Shown here: piece by piece, positions 1 to 9,616 of the stretch | Numbering within the stretch: position 1 is the first letter of the stretch | How the letters are laid out: every line of letters begins with the position of its first letter | DNA from: Paraburkholderia largidicola | Lineage (GTDB): Bacteria > Pseudomonadota > Gammaproteobacteria > Burkholderiales > Burkholderiaceae | Direction of reading: 5' to 3' | DNA length: 64,000 bases | Assembly: GCF_013426895.1 (NCBI RefSeq) | Contig: NZ_AP023176.1 | Span: forward strand, 620,001 to 684,000 | Program-made: the position numbers and the translations under genes | The notes under the pieces: generated by a model | The model's database searches: none | Seen by the model: only the letters and a program-made list of their open reading frames with translations | What the model was told of the DNA's origin: nothing

Positions 1-204
1 GAGCAGACTCAACGCGGGTCGCAGGCACTGGTGATGGGCATCGCGCTGCATCCGTACATCGTCGGGCAGCCGTACCGGTTGCGGCATTTGCGGCGCGCGC
101 TCGCGCATATCGCCAGTGCGCGTGACGACATCTGGCTCACGACGCCCGGCGATATCGCGCGCCATGCAGAAGAAGCCGCGCCTGTCGCGGCGCAAGCCGC
201 ATGA
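1..204 (+). CDS. Polysaccharide deacetylase family protein, C-terminal fragment (5' end outside window)
   Basis: Only the last 67 residues are present, open from the left edge. The visible part has the conserved end of PuuE/allantoinase-type polysaccharide deacetylases: a GIALHPYIVGQPYR segment followed by 'IWLTTPGDIA'. Such proteins act on ureide, amide or N-acetyl bonds of small metabolites or sugars; the substrate cannot be told from this fragment. Its stop codon overlaps the start of the next regulator gene (ATGA), so the two are probably co-translated and the regulator may control this operon. Confidence 0.75.
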   Translation, partial: EQTQRGSQALVMGIALHPYIVGQPYRLRHLRRALAHIASARDDIWLTTPGDIARHAEEAAPVAAQAA

Positions 205-935
205 GTGCCGTGCAGGCGGGCATGCGGCCCGAGAAGCGCGATCAGGCGGGTGCGGATGGGCGCATCTATCAAACGATCTTCGAAGGCGTGCTGAATCACA
301 GGCTCACGCCGGGCACCAAGCTGCCCGAGCCGGAGTTGTGCGAGCTGTTCGGCGTCGGGCGCGCGGTCGTGCGGCGTGCACTGGAGAAGCTGGCGCACGA
401 CGGCATCGTCGTCCTGCGTCCGAACAAGGGCGCTGTCATCGCGCAGCCGACTCGCGAAGAAACACGCGAGATTTTCGAGGCGCGCTGCGCGGTGGAACGC
501 GCGCTGGTCGAACTCGCAGCGCAACGCGCGAGCGTCGACGATATCGGCGCGCTGCGCAAACAGCTTGCCGACGAGCACGAGGCGATGCATCGCTTCGATC
601 AGCCGTCATGGGCGCGGCTTGCCAGCGAGTTTCATCTGCGTATCGCGGCGCTGGCAGGCAACGCGACGCTCGAACGCTACCTCACCGAACTGATTTCGCG
701 CTGCTCGCTGATCGTCGGTGCTTACGAGCCGGTGGGCAACGCGCCATGCGAGCACGACGAGCACACCGCGATTCTCGATTGCCTCGAAGCCCGCGATGCC
801 GAAGGTGCGATTGGGCATATGACCGCGCATCTCCGGAGTCTGGAAGCGCGCATCGAAACGTCGCGCATGCCGGGCAAGAAGCGGCTTGCGCAGCTGCTAG
901 GCATCGAACCCGATCGACAAACCGCGATGGAGTGA
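201..935 (+). CDS. GntR family transcriptional regulator, FadR/FCD subfamily
   Basis: This 244-residue protein has an N-terminal winged helix (about residues 25-90, including 'LPEPELCELFGVGRAVVRRAL') and an all-helical C-terminal FCD ligand-binding domain (about 100-225) with the usual acidic/His metal-site residues. Family members repress catabolic operons until a small acid effector binds. It starts inside the stop codon of the deacetylase gene (ATGA overlap) and ends one base before the flavin reductase gene, so all three form one operon. A later ATG at 222 is possible. The effector is unknown. Confidence 0.88.
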   Translation: MSAVQAGMRPEKRDQAGADGRIYQTIFEGVLNHRLTPGTKLPEPELCELFGVGRAVVRRALEKLAHDGIVVLRPNKGAVIAQPTREETREIFEARCAVERALVELAAQRASVDDIGALRKQLADEHEAMHRFDQPSWARLASEFHLRIAALAGNATLERYLTELISRCSLIVGAYEPVGNAPCEHDEHTAILDCLEARDAEGAIGHMTAHLRSLEARIETSRMPGKKRLAQLLGIEPDRQTAME

Positions 936-936
936 C

Positions 937-1524
937 ATGGAAATCGACTTCGAAGCGATTACCGAGTACCAGCGCTACAAGCTGATGGCGAGCCTGATCG
1001 TGCCGCGGCCTATCGCGCTCGTGACCACGCTCGGCGTGGACGGCACGGTGAATGCCGCGCCGTTCTCGATGTTCAACATGCTGGGCGAGGAACCGCCCAT
1101 CGTGATGATCAGCATCAACCGGCTGTCGGACGGCACGTTGAAGGACACGGCCGTGAACATTCCGCGCGAGAAGGAGTTCGTCGTGCATCTCGCCGACGAG
1201 GCGATTGCGCAGCAGATGCATCGCTGCGGCGAGCGATTTGCTTCGAATGTCAGCGAACTCGATGAAGTGGGCTTTAGCGCTTTGCCGTCGACACGCGTCA
1301 AGCCGCCGCGCATCGCACAGGCGCCTGTCGCGTTCGAATGCGAGCTTTGGGAAACGCTTGAAACGACCAGCCGCCATATATTTATCGGTAAAGTACTGGT
1401 GCTGCATGCGCGCGACGAACTGATCGATCGCGAGGCCTGGCGCGTCAGGTTGCAGCACTACTTTCCCGTGGGCCGGTTCGGTGCGAGTGATTATGTGACG
1501 ACGCGGGACCGGTTCGAGCTTTAA
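937..1524 (+). CDS. Flavin reductase family protein (FMN-binding split barrel)
   Basis: The 195-residue protein begins with the typical 'YKLMASLIVPRPIALVTT' strand and has the 'NAAPFSMFNMLGEEPP' segment of the FMN-binding split barrel. Relatives either supply reduced FMN to a monooxygenase or are uncharacterised FMN proteins. No partner monooxygenase lies in the window. The ATG is one base after the GntR stop, with GGAG just upstream. Co-transcription with the deacetylase suggests turnover of a nitrogen-containing ring compound, but this is inference only. Confidence 0.85.
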   Translation: MEIDFEAITEYQRYKLMASLIVPRPIALVTTLGVDGTVNAAPFSMFNMLGEEPPIVMISINRLSDGTLKDTAVNIPREKEFVVHLADEAIAQQMHRCGERFASNVSELDEVGFSALPSTRVKPPRIAQAPVAFECELWETLETTSRHIFIGKVLVLHARDELIDREAWRVRLQHYFPVGRFGASDYVTTRDRFEL

Positions 1525-1576
1525 GCGGCATTCGATCTTTGAAAAGATGAAGCTCGCTCCAGCGGCTTCACTTCGA

Positions 1577-2203
1577 TCAGCGTGCATTGAATACCTTAAG
1601 GCCGCGCGCGAACGCGGGCCTCGCCGCGATCTGTTCATACCAGCGGCGCAAATTGGGCAGTTGAGCCCAGGGCAGTTGTGACTCGACCGACTGAGTGATC
1701 GTAAAGGCCGCGATGTCCGCAATCGAAAATGTCTTTCCTGCCATATACGGTTCTTTATCGACAAACCGTTCTGCCGATTCGAGCGCGGCGAGCATCCGTT
1801 CCACAAGGCGCGCTTGTCCCTCTGGCACACCACCCGAGCCCCGAAGAAAAAAGGCAGCGTGACTCACGGCTATCACATCGGTGACGAAAAAGAAAAACCG
1901 CTCATAGACGACGGCGCGTGCAAGAGAGTCGTCGGGTAACAGGCGCCCGGGTGCCTTTTCCGCCGCGTAAAGCATGATCGCGTTCGATTGCGTGATCACG
2001 ACGGGCGGCCCGTTCTGCTGGTCTTCAACCAGCACGGGCACTTTCCCCACGGGGTTCAGCGCGAGATACGCGGCACTGCGATGCTCGCCGTTCACAAGAT
2101 CGACGGCGCGCACGGTGTACGGCAAGCCGGCTTCTTCGAGCGCGATGGCGGCGCGAATGCAATTGCCTGTCGGCGCGCCGTAAAGCTGATAGCTGGTATT
2201 CAT
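1577..2203 (-). CDS. Glutathione S-transferase family protein
   Basis: The 208-residue protein has an N-terminal thioredoxin-like domain ('YQLYGAPTGNCIRAAIALEEAG', then the conserved 'NPVGKVPVL' cis-Pro segment and the 'QSNAIMLY' glutathione-contact motif) and an all-helical C-terminal domain. It should be a cytosolic glutathione-dependent detoxification enzyme or isomerase. I chose the ATG at 2203 because AAGGA lies seven bases upstream; an ATG at 2209 is in frame. It is divergent from the TetR gene that follows and could be one of its targets. Confidence 0.88.
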   Translation of the reverse strand: MNTSYQLYGAPTGNCIRAAIALEEAGLPYTVRAVDLVNGEHRSAAYLALNPVGKVPVLVEDQQNGPPVVITQSNAIMLYAAEKAPGRLLPDDSLARAVVYERFFFFVTDVIAVSHAAFFLRGSGGVPEGQARLVERMLAALESAERFVDKEPYMAGKTFSIADIAAFTITQSVESQLPWAQLPNLRRWYEQIAARPAFARGLKVFNAR

Positions 2204-2431
2204 CTCCATGTCCTTTTTAATGACGATGCGAAATCCGTGACCCAATAGCAGCCGATCGAATGAATGATTTCCGTGTACCTCTGTCGCCAGAAGTGACAAT
2301 TAATGATTCAATTGCACGAACAACAATAGTTATTTGTCGGATGCTCCTGGCCGATTTCATTGACTATACTGCGTGAGGCTGTGGTCGTCGGCGCGTGCGC
2401 ATGGCACGTCCCCTCATTGAAGACACGTAGT

Positions 2432-2454
2432 GGAAACTCGCCAGTAGAGTTTCC
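2432..2454. promoter_or_regulatory. Perfect 8-bp inverted repeat, candidate TetR operator
   Basis: GGAAACTC and GAGTTTCC flank a 7-base spacer, 22 bases before the TetR ATG at 2477 and inside the divergent GST/TetR intergenic region. Size and place fit an autoregulatory TetR operator. No copy was noticed in front of the efflux operon. Confidence 0.5.
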
Positions 2455-2476
2455 TTGCGGCTTGTTTTCGGACGCC

Positions 2477-3124
2477 ATGAATCCAGAACGCAAGCACGGG
2501 CCGGGTGGACGCTTGACGCGATGCGAGTCGAAGGCTCGGCTTCGCGCAGTGGTTGAGAGCGCCAAAAAACGCTTCCTGACTGTTGGCTTCCGGGAGACCA
2601 GTCTCGACGACATTGCTCGCGATGCGGGCGTGGCGAAGAAGACGCTTTATTGTCATTTCGGCAGCAAAGAGCAATTGTTTAGCGCAATTCTGGAAACGCT
2701 GGGGCGGACCTGGCAGGAGCAACTCCGGCATATCGTCACGAGCGGCGGCGAACCGCTCGACGTGCTCGAAAGAGCGGCGCTACACCTGCTCGATATCGGC
2801 ACTCGCGATGACATGACGCAGCTTTACTGGGTGCTGCTGGTCGAGACACGCCGCTTTCCCGCGCTCTCGGCGGGGCTTTATCAGGAGCGTGGACGGCTGA
2901 TCGGCATCGAACCGCTCGAAGGCTATCTGCGCGCAGCGGTAGAAAACGGTGAGCTCGAATTCGACGATGTCGAACTCGCAACCGAGCAGTTCGTGTATCT
3001 GGTGCTAGGCGGTGTGCGCGCAAGAATGCTGCTCATGGGCGCGCGGCGTCCGAGCGCGGCGCGACGTCGAGTGATCGCGAAACAGGCGGTCAGGATTTTC
3101 ATCGCAGGGTGCCTGACCCGGTGA
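2477..3124 (+). CDS. TetR/AcrR family transcriptional regulator (AefR-like)
   Basis: The 215-residue protein has a canonical TetR DNA-binding domain (about residues 20-70: 'FLTVGFRETSLDDIARDAGVAKKTLYCHFGSKEQLF') and a helical C-terminal domain of the AefR-like kind. The ATG at 2477 gives the normal family length; longer TTG-initiated frames add only non-conserved residues. It lies directly upstream of the RND efflux operon on the same strand, with about 100 bases between, and divergent from the glutathione transferase. It probably regulates one or both. Confidence 0.87.
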   Translation: MNPERKHGPGGRLTRCESKARLRAVVESAKKRFLTVGFRETSLDDIARDAGVAKKTLYCHFGSKEQLFSAILETLGRTWQEQLRHIVTSGGEPLDVLERAALHLLDIGTRDDMTQLYWVLLVETRRFPALSAGLYQERGRLIGIEPLEGYLRAAVENGELEFDDVELATEQFVYLVLGGVRARMLLMGARRPSAARRRVIAKQAVRIFIAGCLTR

Positions 3125-3136
3125 AGCAAAGCTTTC

Positions 3137-3153
3137 AAAACATTTTCTGTTTT
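3137..3153. promoter_or_regulatory. Inverted repeat upstream of the RND efflux operon
   Basis: AAAACA and TGTTTT flank a 5-base spacer in an A+T-rich stretch about 75 bases before the efflux operon start. This is the only clearly A+T-rich, palindromic spot between the TetR gene and the operon, so it is a candidate promoter/operator for either flanking TetR protein. Confidence 0.3.
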
Positions 3154-3226
3154 CATTCAATTCAATTAGTCATACGAAGTAAATCGCTTGTGTCGGAATG
3201 CCGATCCAGTCGGTGGAGGCAAGTGC

Positions 3227-4801
3227 ATGAAAACAGCTTCGCGTGCGTCGAGTGCTGTGCGCGCAGGGTGTGGAAGGACGCAATGGCGGTTGGCGGCGCT
3301 AGGTGGCGTCGTGCTCGTCGTCATGTCGCTGGCCGCTTGCATGATGGGCCCGGACTATCGCAGGCCCGAAGCGCAGATTCCGGAAGGATTCAAGGAAGGG
3401 GTCGACTGGCAGCGCGCCGATGCGAACCCGCAAGCCGCGATCGACAGTACGTGGTGGCGGATGTACGGCGACGACAAGCTCAACGACCTCGTCGATCAGG
3501 CGTTGCGCGCGAATCAGTCGATCGCCGCGGCGGAGGCTGCCTATCGTCTCGCGCTCGCGACCGTCGAAGCCAACCGCGCGGGCCTGTTCCCGACTGTGAC
3601 GGCCGGGCTGTCCGGCGCGCGGTCGGGCGGCAACGTCACGGCGCTGAGCGCGAGCCGCGGTTCCGGGGCGTCGGCGTCGACGTCCGCGGTGGGCGGAGCG
3701 GGCAACAGCGTGGTGGCGCTCGGAGCGGTCAGTTGGGAACTGGACCTGTGGGGCCAGATACGCCGTCAGATCGAGGCAGCGAAGGCCAACGCGCAGGCCT
3801 CGGACGCGCAACTCGCCGGCGAGCGTATCTCCATCGCGGCCAGCGTCGCGACCGATTACTTCGAATTGCGGCAAGCCGACTACGACATCCGCGCGTTGAA
3901 GGAACAACAGGACGCGTACGGCCGCATCCTTGCGATCGTGCAGACGGCCTTCACCCAGGGCGGCGCCTCCAACGACGACGTGCTGGTCGCGCAAGAAGAT
4001 CTGGAGACGGTGATCGCGGATCTGCAGACCACGGAAATCAACCGTGAACATGACGAGCACGCGCTCGCTGTGCTGGTGGGCGTGCCGCCCGAGTCGTTCA
4101 GCATCCCGCCCGATCCCGACTATCACTTCGTTGCGCCCGCCGTGCCGACGTCGCTGCCTTCGCAACTGCTCGAGCGGCGTTACGACGTGGTCAGTGCCGA
4201 GCGCACGGCGGCATCGGCGAATGCGAGCATCGGCGTGGCGGAAGCCGCGTTCTTCCCGACCTTGACGCTCTCCGCTGAAGGCGGTTTCGCGCACAGCACG
4301 CTCGCGCATCTGTTCACGGTGCCGAACCGCTTCTGGACGCTCGGACCGGATCTGGCCCAAACCATTTTCGACGGCGGCGCGCGCACGGCTGCCGTGCACG
4401 AAGCGCGTGCCACCTACGACGAAGACGTGGCCAACTACCGCAATACGGTGCTCGCGGCATTCCAGAGTGTGGAAGACAGCTTGTCGTCGATGAATCATCT
4501 GCGCGCGCAGGAAAGCGCATTCGCGCATGTGCTCGACAACAACGTGCGGCTGTTCGCGAGTGAAGAGGCGCAGTTCAATGCGGGCGCAGTCAGCCAGCAA
4601 AACGTGTTGAACCAGCGGCTGACGTTGATCCAGGCGCAACAGAGTCTGCGCGATACGCAGGCCTTGCTCGCGCAGAATCACGTGCTGCTCGTGAAAAATC
4701 TCGGTGGCGGCTGGCAGCGCGATGACGCTGACGCGGCGTCACCGGCTTCGGGAAGCGCAATACGACCTGTCGCGCAGCAGTCGTCCAGCCCGGCCGATTG
4801 A
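3227..4801 (+). CDS. RND efflux outer-membrane lipoprotein, NodT/OprM (TolC-like) family
   Basis: The 524-residue protein is the outer-membrane channel of a tripartite drug or metabolite exporter. A lipoprotein signal ends in LAAC with Cys38 as the likely lipid anchor, followed by the family hallmark 'MMGPDYRRPE'. Two repeats of the outer-membrane efflux domain follow, including 'SWELDLWGQIRRQIEAAKAN' in the first. The ATG at 3227 has GGAGG seven bases upstream. The gene is first in its operon; many related operons place the channel last. The C-terminal tail is Ser/Ala-rich. Confidence 0.93.
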   Translation: MKTASRASSAVRAGCGRTQWRLAALGGVVLVVMSLAACMMGPDYRRPEAQIPEGFKEGVDWQRADANPQAAIDSTWWRMYGDDKLNDLVDQALRANQSIAAAEAAYRLALATVEANRAGLFPTVTAGLSGARSGGNVTALSASRGSGASASTSAVGGAGNSVVALGAVSWELDLWGQIRRQIEAAKANAQASDAQLAGERISIAASVATDYFELRQADYDIRALKEQQDAYGRILAIVQTAFTQGGASNDDVLVAQEDLETVIADLQTTEINREHDEHALAVLVGVPPESFSIPPDPDYHFVAPAVPTSLPSQLLERRYDVVSAERTAASANASIGVAEAAFFPTLTLSAEGGFAHSTLAHLFTVPNRFWTLGPDLAQTIFDGGARTAAVHEARATYDEDVANYRNTVLAAFQSVEDSLSSMNHLRAQESAFAHVLDNNVRLFASEEAQFNAGAVSQQNVLNQRLTLIQAQQSLRDTQALLAQNHVLLVKNLGGGWQRDDADAASPASGSAIRPVAQQSSSPAD

Positions 4802-4953
4802 AGACGATTGAAGACGACTGAATACCACTGAACACGATCGACACGACTGATGCATTGACGCGCACGCAGCTCAGGACGATCACCCGACACAGCCGCGCCC
4901 GCATGCAGACATGCAGCCCGCGCGTACCAGTGTCACGCAACAACGGAGTTCTC

Positions 4954-6168
4954 ATGAAGTCACGTCTGGAACGCGTGTCGTTGTTATGTCTGTGTGTGAT
5001 CGTGCTAGCCGCCTGCTCGAAAAAGGCACCGCCGCCACCGCCGCCGCAGGTGTCGACAGTGAAGGTGCAAGCGCAGTCGGTGCCGCTCGAACGGCGCTTC
5101 GTCGGGCGTCTTTCGCCTTACTACAGTGCGAACGTGACGGCGCGCGTCTCGGGTGTGCTGCTCAAGCGCAACTACGCGGAAGGGTCGCAGGTCCGCGCGG
5201 GACAGCTGCTGTTCGAGATCGATCCGACGTTCTATCGCGCGCAGCTCGACAATGATCTCGCGATCCTGGCTCAGGACCGCGCGACCTATATCAACGACCA
5301 CATCACCGCCGAGCGCAATCGCAAGCTGCTGCCCGTCGGTTCGATCTCACAGCAGACCGTCGACAACTCCGACGCCGCCGAGCGCAGCGCGGCCGCGAAA
5401 GTCAAAGCCGACGAGGCGACGGTCCAGAGCGCGCGCATCTCACTCGATTACACGCGCGTGACGGCGCCGATCGGCGGCATTGCCGGCCAGCAGCAGGTGA
5501 CGGCGGGCGCGGTGGTCGGCAGCAGCACGACCGACTCGGGTGGCAACGGCACACTGTTGACGACCATCCAGCAGATCGACCCGATGTACGTGAACTTCAC
5601 GATCAGCTCGGCCGATCTCGCGACGCTGCAGCAATCGCAAACAGGCGGCACGGTCGACCTGTCGCAGCAGAACCAGGTCTCGGTGCGCATCGCGTTGCCC
5701 AATGGCGCGCCCTACGGCAGTGCGGGCACGCTCGATTTCTCCGACGTGACGGTCAATGCGTCGACGGGTGCCGTCAATCTGCGCGCGCTCGTCGCAAATC
5801 CGCAGCGGCGCTTGCTGCCCGGCATGTTCGTCTCGCTGACGGTCGATTTCGGGCGGCAGAACAATGTGTTCCTGGTCCCGCAGCAGGCATTGCTGCGCGA
5901 TACCACGGGTGGCTACATGCTGCTGGTCGGTGGAGATGGCAAGGTGGCGCGCAGGGACGTCGAGACGACGAACAGTCTCGGCAACAACTGGATCGTGACG
6001 CACGGGCTGAACGATGGCGACGAGGTCATCGTGACAGGTGTGCAGTTTGCGCACGAAGGGGCGCCCGTCAAGGCCGTCGCGTGGCAGCCGCCTGCTGCTG
6101 CGTCGCCGGCTTCATCGGGCGCGGGGGCATCATCGGCCGCAGCGGCTTCGGCCGGCATGGCGAAGTAG
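4954..6168 (+). CDS. RND efflux periplasmic adaptor subunit (membrane fusion protein)
   Basis: The 404-residue lipoprotein has a signal ending LAAC (Cys21) and a proline run after the anchor. A split biotinyl-lipoyl domain follows ('YSANVTARVSGVLLKRNYAEGSQV' and 'SLDYTRVTAPIGG') on either side of a helical hairpin at about residues 105-160, then beta-barrel and membrane-proximal domains. It should bridge the inner-membrane pump and the outer-membrane channel. CGGAG precedes the ATG at 4954. It lies about 150 bases after the channel gene and 10 before the pump gene. The C-terminus is an Ala/Ser-rich tail. Confidence 0.93.
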   Translation: MKSRLERVSLLCLCVIVLAACSKKAPPPPPPQVSTVKVQAQSVPLERRFVGRLSPYYSANVTARVSGVLLKRNYAEGSQVRAGQLLFEIDPTFYRAQLDNDLAILAQDRATYINDHITAERNRKLLPVGSISQQTVDNSDAAERSAAAKVKADEATVQSARISLDYTRVTAPIGGIAGQQQVTAGAVVGSSTTDSGGNGTLLTTIQQIDPMYVNFTISSADLATLQQSQTGGTVDLSQQNQVSVRIALPNGAPYGSAGTLDFSDVTVNASTGAVNLRALVANPQRRLLPGMFVSLTVDFGRQNNVFLVPQQALLRDTTGGYMLLVGGDGKVARRDVETTNSLGNNWIVTHGLNDGDEVIVTGVQFAHEGAPVKAVAWQPPAAASPASSGAGASSAAAASAGMAK

Positions 6169-6178
6169 GAGAGCGCTC

Positions 6179-9100
6179 ATGCCGAGTTTCTTTATCGACC
6201 GCCCCGTTTTCGCGTGGGTCATCGCGATTCTCATTTGCCTGTTCGGCATCATCGCCGTGCGCAGCATGGGGATCGATTCGTACCCGGACATCGCGCCGCC
6301 GCAAGTGACCGTCACGGCGCAATACCCGGGCGCGAGCGCGCAGACGATGGAATCGACCGTGACGCAGGTGATCGAGCAGCAGCTCACGGGTATCGACAAC
6401 CTGCTGTACTTCAGCTCGACGTCGAGCTCGAATGGACAGACGCAGATCATCCTCACGTTCGCGACGGGCACCAACCCGGACATCGCGCAGGTGCAGGTGC
6501 AGAACAAGGTCACGCTCGCCGAGCCGCTATTGCCTTCGCAGGTGACGCAGCAGGGCGTGATCGTGGCGAAGTCCAGCCCGGACATTCTGCTGTTCATCGC
6601 GCTGCAGTCGAATAATGCATCGATCGATGCGGGACGGCTCTCCGACATACTCGCGTCGCAGATCCAGCCTGTCATCGGCCGGGTGACGGGCGTCGGCAAC
6701 ACGACGCTGCTCGGCTCGGAGTACGCGGTGCGGATCTGGCTCGATCCCGACAAGCTGCAGAGCTATGGCCTGTCGACCACGCAGGTGCTCAACGCGGTGA
6801 GCGGACAGAACGCGCAGTTCGCGGCCGGCTCGCTCGGCGCCGATCCTGCCGTGAAGGGCCAGGTGTTCACGGCGACCGTTTCCGGCGACAGTCTGTTTTC
6901 ATCGCTCCAGCAGTTCCGAGACATCATCGTCGTATCGAACAGCAATGGCACCACCGTCAAACTGAGCGACGTGGCGCGCATCTCATTCGGCTCGCAGACT
7001 TACGGGCAGGCGCCCGTCTACAACGGCAAGCCGGCGGGCGGTCTTGCCGTGTTCCTGCTGCCGGGCGCGAATGCGCTGAAGGTCGAGAAAGCGGTGAAGG
7101 CGACGATGGACACGCTCGCGCGCGATCTGCCGGAAGGCGTCACCTGGAGCGTGCCGTACGACACGACGCCGTTCATCACCGCGTCGATCACGGACGTGAT
7201 CCGCACGCTCATCGAGGCGATCGTGCTGGTGTTCTTCGTGATGCTGATCTTCCTGCAGAACCTGCGCGCGACGATCATCCCGACGCTCGTGATTCCTGTT
7301 GCACTGCTCGGCACCTTCATTGGTCTTTCCGCGCTGCATTACACGCTCAACCAGTTGACGCTGTTCGGCATGGTGCTGGCAATCGGCATCGTGGTGGACG
7401 ATGCCATCGTCGTGATCGAGAACGTCGAGCGCATCATGAGCGAAGAGCATATGGAACCGCGCGAGGCGACCCGCAAGGCGATGAAACAGATCACGGGCGC
7501 CATCATCGCGATCACGGTCGTGCTGACGGCCGTGTTCGTGCCGTCCGCGCTGCAGCCCGGCGCGACAGGCATCATCTACGCGCAGTTCGCGCTGACGATT
7601 GCGGTGTCGATGGGATTCTCCGCGTTTCTCGCGATGTCGTTCACGCCGTCGCTGTGCGCGGCCATTCTCAGGACCGAGCACCAGGAGAAGAAGAGCGCGT
7701 TTTATCGCTGGTTCGACCGGACCTTCGACTGGACCACGAAACACTATCTCAGTCACGTGGGCAAAGCCGTGCATCATGCGCCGCGCTGGATGGTGGCATT
7801 CGTGATCTTGCTCGTGCTGACGGGCTTCCTGTACACGAAGCTGCCGACCAGCTTCGTCCCCGACGAAGACCAGGGCTTCGTGCTGGCGCTCGTCAACCTG
7901 CCGCCGGGATCGACCTTGCAACGCACCGATCACGTGATGGCCGAGTTGCGCGACAAGCTGGCCAACAGCCCGCTCGGCAAGGATATCGTCGGCATCTTCC
8001 AGCCCGAAGGTTTCAGCTTCGTCGGTACGAGCGAAAACGTCGGCATGTCGTTCATCAAGCTGTCCGACTGGAAGGACCGCTCCGAAACGGCCATGAAGAT
8101 GATCCCGCAGATCAACCGCATTCTGTCATCGATCCCCGATGCGCAGATCTTCGCGGTGAACCTGCCGACCATTCGCGGCCTGAGCCAGTTCGGCGGCGTC
8201 GATATGTATCTGCAGGCGCGCTCGGGTCAATCGCGCGCCGAACTCGGCGAGGCGGAGCGCACGCTGCTCGCGAGCGCAGCGAAAAGTCCCGTGCTGTTCG
8301 GCATCCGGCCCAACTCGCTGCCGAACTCGCCGCAACTGGACATCGCGGTGGATCGCACTCAGGCGCAGGCGATGGGCCTGTCGCTGACGGATGTCTATCA
8401 GACGCTCGAGATGGAGCTTGCGCCGTTCTATATCGACCAGTTTACGTACGGCGGCCGCGTGAAGCGGGTCTATATCCAGGCGGACGCGCCGTTCCGGATG
8501 TCGCTCGACGCGCTTCAGCACCTCTACACGCCGAGTGTTTTTGCGGCCAACGGGTCGTCGACGCAGGCGTCTTCCAGCAAGAGCAGTTCGGGCACGACGG
8601 GAAGCGCAGGCACGGCCGTCGGCTCGAACGGCTTCGTCACACCCGTCGATCCGTCGCCCGCCAATACGTCGATTGCCCCTTACAACATGGTGCCGCTCGC
8701 CAGCGTCGTGAACGCCAAATGGGCTTTCGGGCCAACGGTGCTGCCGCGCTACAACGGCTATTCAGCCATCGAGATCGTCGGCAACTCGGCGCCTGGCTAC
8801 TCGACGGGGCAGGCGATCGACACGCTCAACGACATCATCAACCACCAGTTGCCGCGCGGCTTCGCGGGTGACTGGACCGGGCAGTCGTATCAGGAACTGC
8901 TGTCGGGATCGTCGGCGACCACGCTGATGGCGCTGTCGATCGTGGTGGTGTTCCTGTGTCTCGCGGCGTTGTACGAAAGCTGGTCGATCCCCGCGTCGGT
9001 GCTGCTGGTGGTGCCGCTTGGCATGCTCGGCATGCTCGCGTTCTGCCTGACCTTCAGCGTGCCGAACGACATCTACTTCAAGATCGGCCTCGTCACGGTG

Positions 9101-9550
9101 ATCGGTCTCGCGGCGAAGAACGCGATTCTGATCGTAGAGTTCGCGGTCGAGGGACAGCAACGCGGCATGACACTGCGCGACGCGGTGCTGACGGCGGCCC
9201 GATTGCGGCTGCGCCCGATCCTGATGACGTCGATGGCATTTATTCTCGGCGTGTTCCCGCTGGTGATCTCGTCGGGGGCGGGCGCTTCTTCGCGTCACGA
9301 GATCGGCACGGGCGTGATCGGCGGGATGCTGTTCGCGACCTTCCTCGGCCTGCTGCTGATCCCCGTCTTCTATGTGGTCGTGCGACGGCTGCTAGGCGAC
9401 AAGCTCGACGAGGTGTCGCACAAGATGCCGCATCACGGCGGCGATCATGGAGGTGGCGGCGATGGCGGCGCGTCGGGCGGACACCCGGATGGCCCGCCGA
9501 AGGACGGTGCGCCGCGCGATGGAACGCCAGGGGAGGGTGCGCCCGTCTGA
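6179..9550 (+). CDS. RND multidrug efflux permease, HAE1 (AcrB-like) family
   Basis: The 1123-residue inner-membrane proton antiporter starts with the typical 'FFIDRPVFAWVIAI'. It has 12 expected membrane spans and two periplasmic porter loops. The proton-relay acidic pair is Asp407-Asp408 ('IVVDDAIVVIENVERIM') and the relay lysine is Lys980 ('GLAAKNAILIVEF'). Two oddities stand out: a roughly 40-residue Ser/Thr/Gly-rich insertion at about 787-826 in the second porter region, and a 50-residue His/Gly/Asp/Pro-rich cytoplasmic tail after the last span. It is longer than AcrB for these reasons. It is last of the three efflux genes. Confidence 0.94.
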   Translation: MPSFFIDRPVFAWVIAILICLFGIIAVRSMGIDSYPDIAPPQVTVTAQYPGASAQTMESTVTQVIEQQLTGIDNLLYFSSTSSSNGQTQIILTFATGTNPDIAQVQVQNKVTLAEPLLPSQVTQQGVIVAKSSPDILLFIALQSNNASIDAGRLSDILASQIQPVIGRVTGVGNTTLLGSEYAVRIWLDPDKLQSYGLSTTQVLNAVSGQNAQFAAGSLGADPAVKGQVFTATVSGDSLFSSLQQFRDIIVVSNSNGTTVKLSDVARISFGSQTYGQAPVYNGKPAGGLAVFLLPGANALKVEKAVKATMDTLARDLPEGVTWSVPYDTTPFITASITDVIRTLIEAIVLVFFVMLIFLQNLRATIIPTLVIPVALLGTFIGLSALHYTLNQLTLFGMVLAIGIVVDDAIVVIENVERIMSEEHMEPREATRKAMKQITGAIIAITVVLTAVFVPSALQPGATGIIYAQFALTIAVSMGFSAFLAMSFTPSLCAAILRTEHQEKKSAFYRWFDRTFDWTTKHYLSHVGKAVHHAPRWMVAFVILLVLTGFLYTKLPTSFVPDEDQGFVLALVNLPPGSTLQRTDHVMAELRDKLANSPLGKDIVGIFQPEGFSFVGTSENVGMSFIKLSDWKDRSETAMKMIPQINRILSSIPDAQIFAVNLPTIRGLSQFGGVDMYLQARSGQSRAELGEAERTLLASAAKSPVLFGIRPNSLPNSPQLDIAVDRTQAQAMGLSLTDVYQTLEMELAPFYIDQFTYGGRVKRVYIQADAPFRMSLDALQHLYTPSVFAANGSSTQASSSKSSSGTTGSAGTAVGSNGFVTPVDPSPANTSIAPYNMVPLASVVNAKWAFGPTVLPRYNGYSAIEIVGNSAPGYSTGQAIDTLNDIINHQLPRGFAGDWTGQSYQELLSGSSATTLMALSIVVVFLCLAALYESWSIPASVLLVVPLGMLGMLAFCLTFSVPNDIYFKIGLVTVIGLAAKNAILIVEFAVEGQQRGMTLRDAVLTAARLRLRPILMTSMAFILGVFPLVISSGAGASSRHEIGTGVIGGMLFATFLGLLLIPVFYVVVRRLLGDKLDEVSHKMPHHGGDHGGGGDGGASGGHPDGPPKDGAPRDGTPGEGAPV

Positions 9551-9616
9551 CGAATATGAAACCACACCCGCCGCGCGCGGCGCTTCTGAACCAGTCTCGA
9601 ACCGGTGGAAAGACCG

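Noticed and set aside
682..1833. 383-codon minus-strand frame across the GntR and flavin reductase genes
   Set aside because: It is antisense to two well-supported genes and has no domain.
3299..4681. 460-codon open frame on the minus strand
   Set aside because: It is fully antisense to the outer-membrane efflux gene, Arg/His-rich, with no family features; a G+C-driven shadow.
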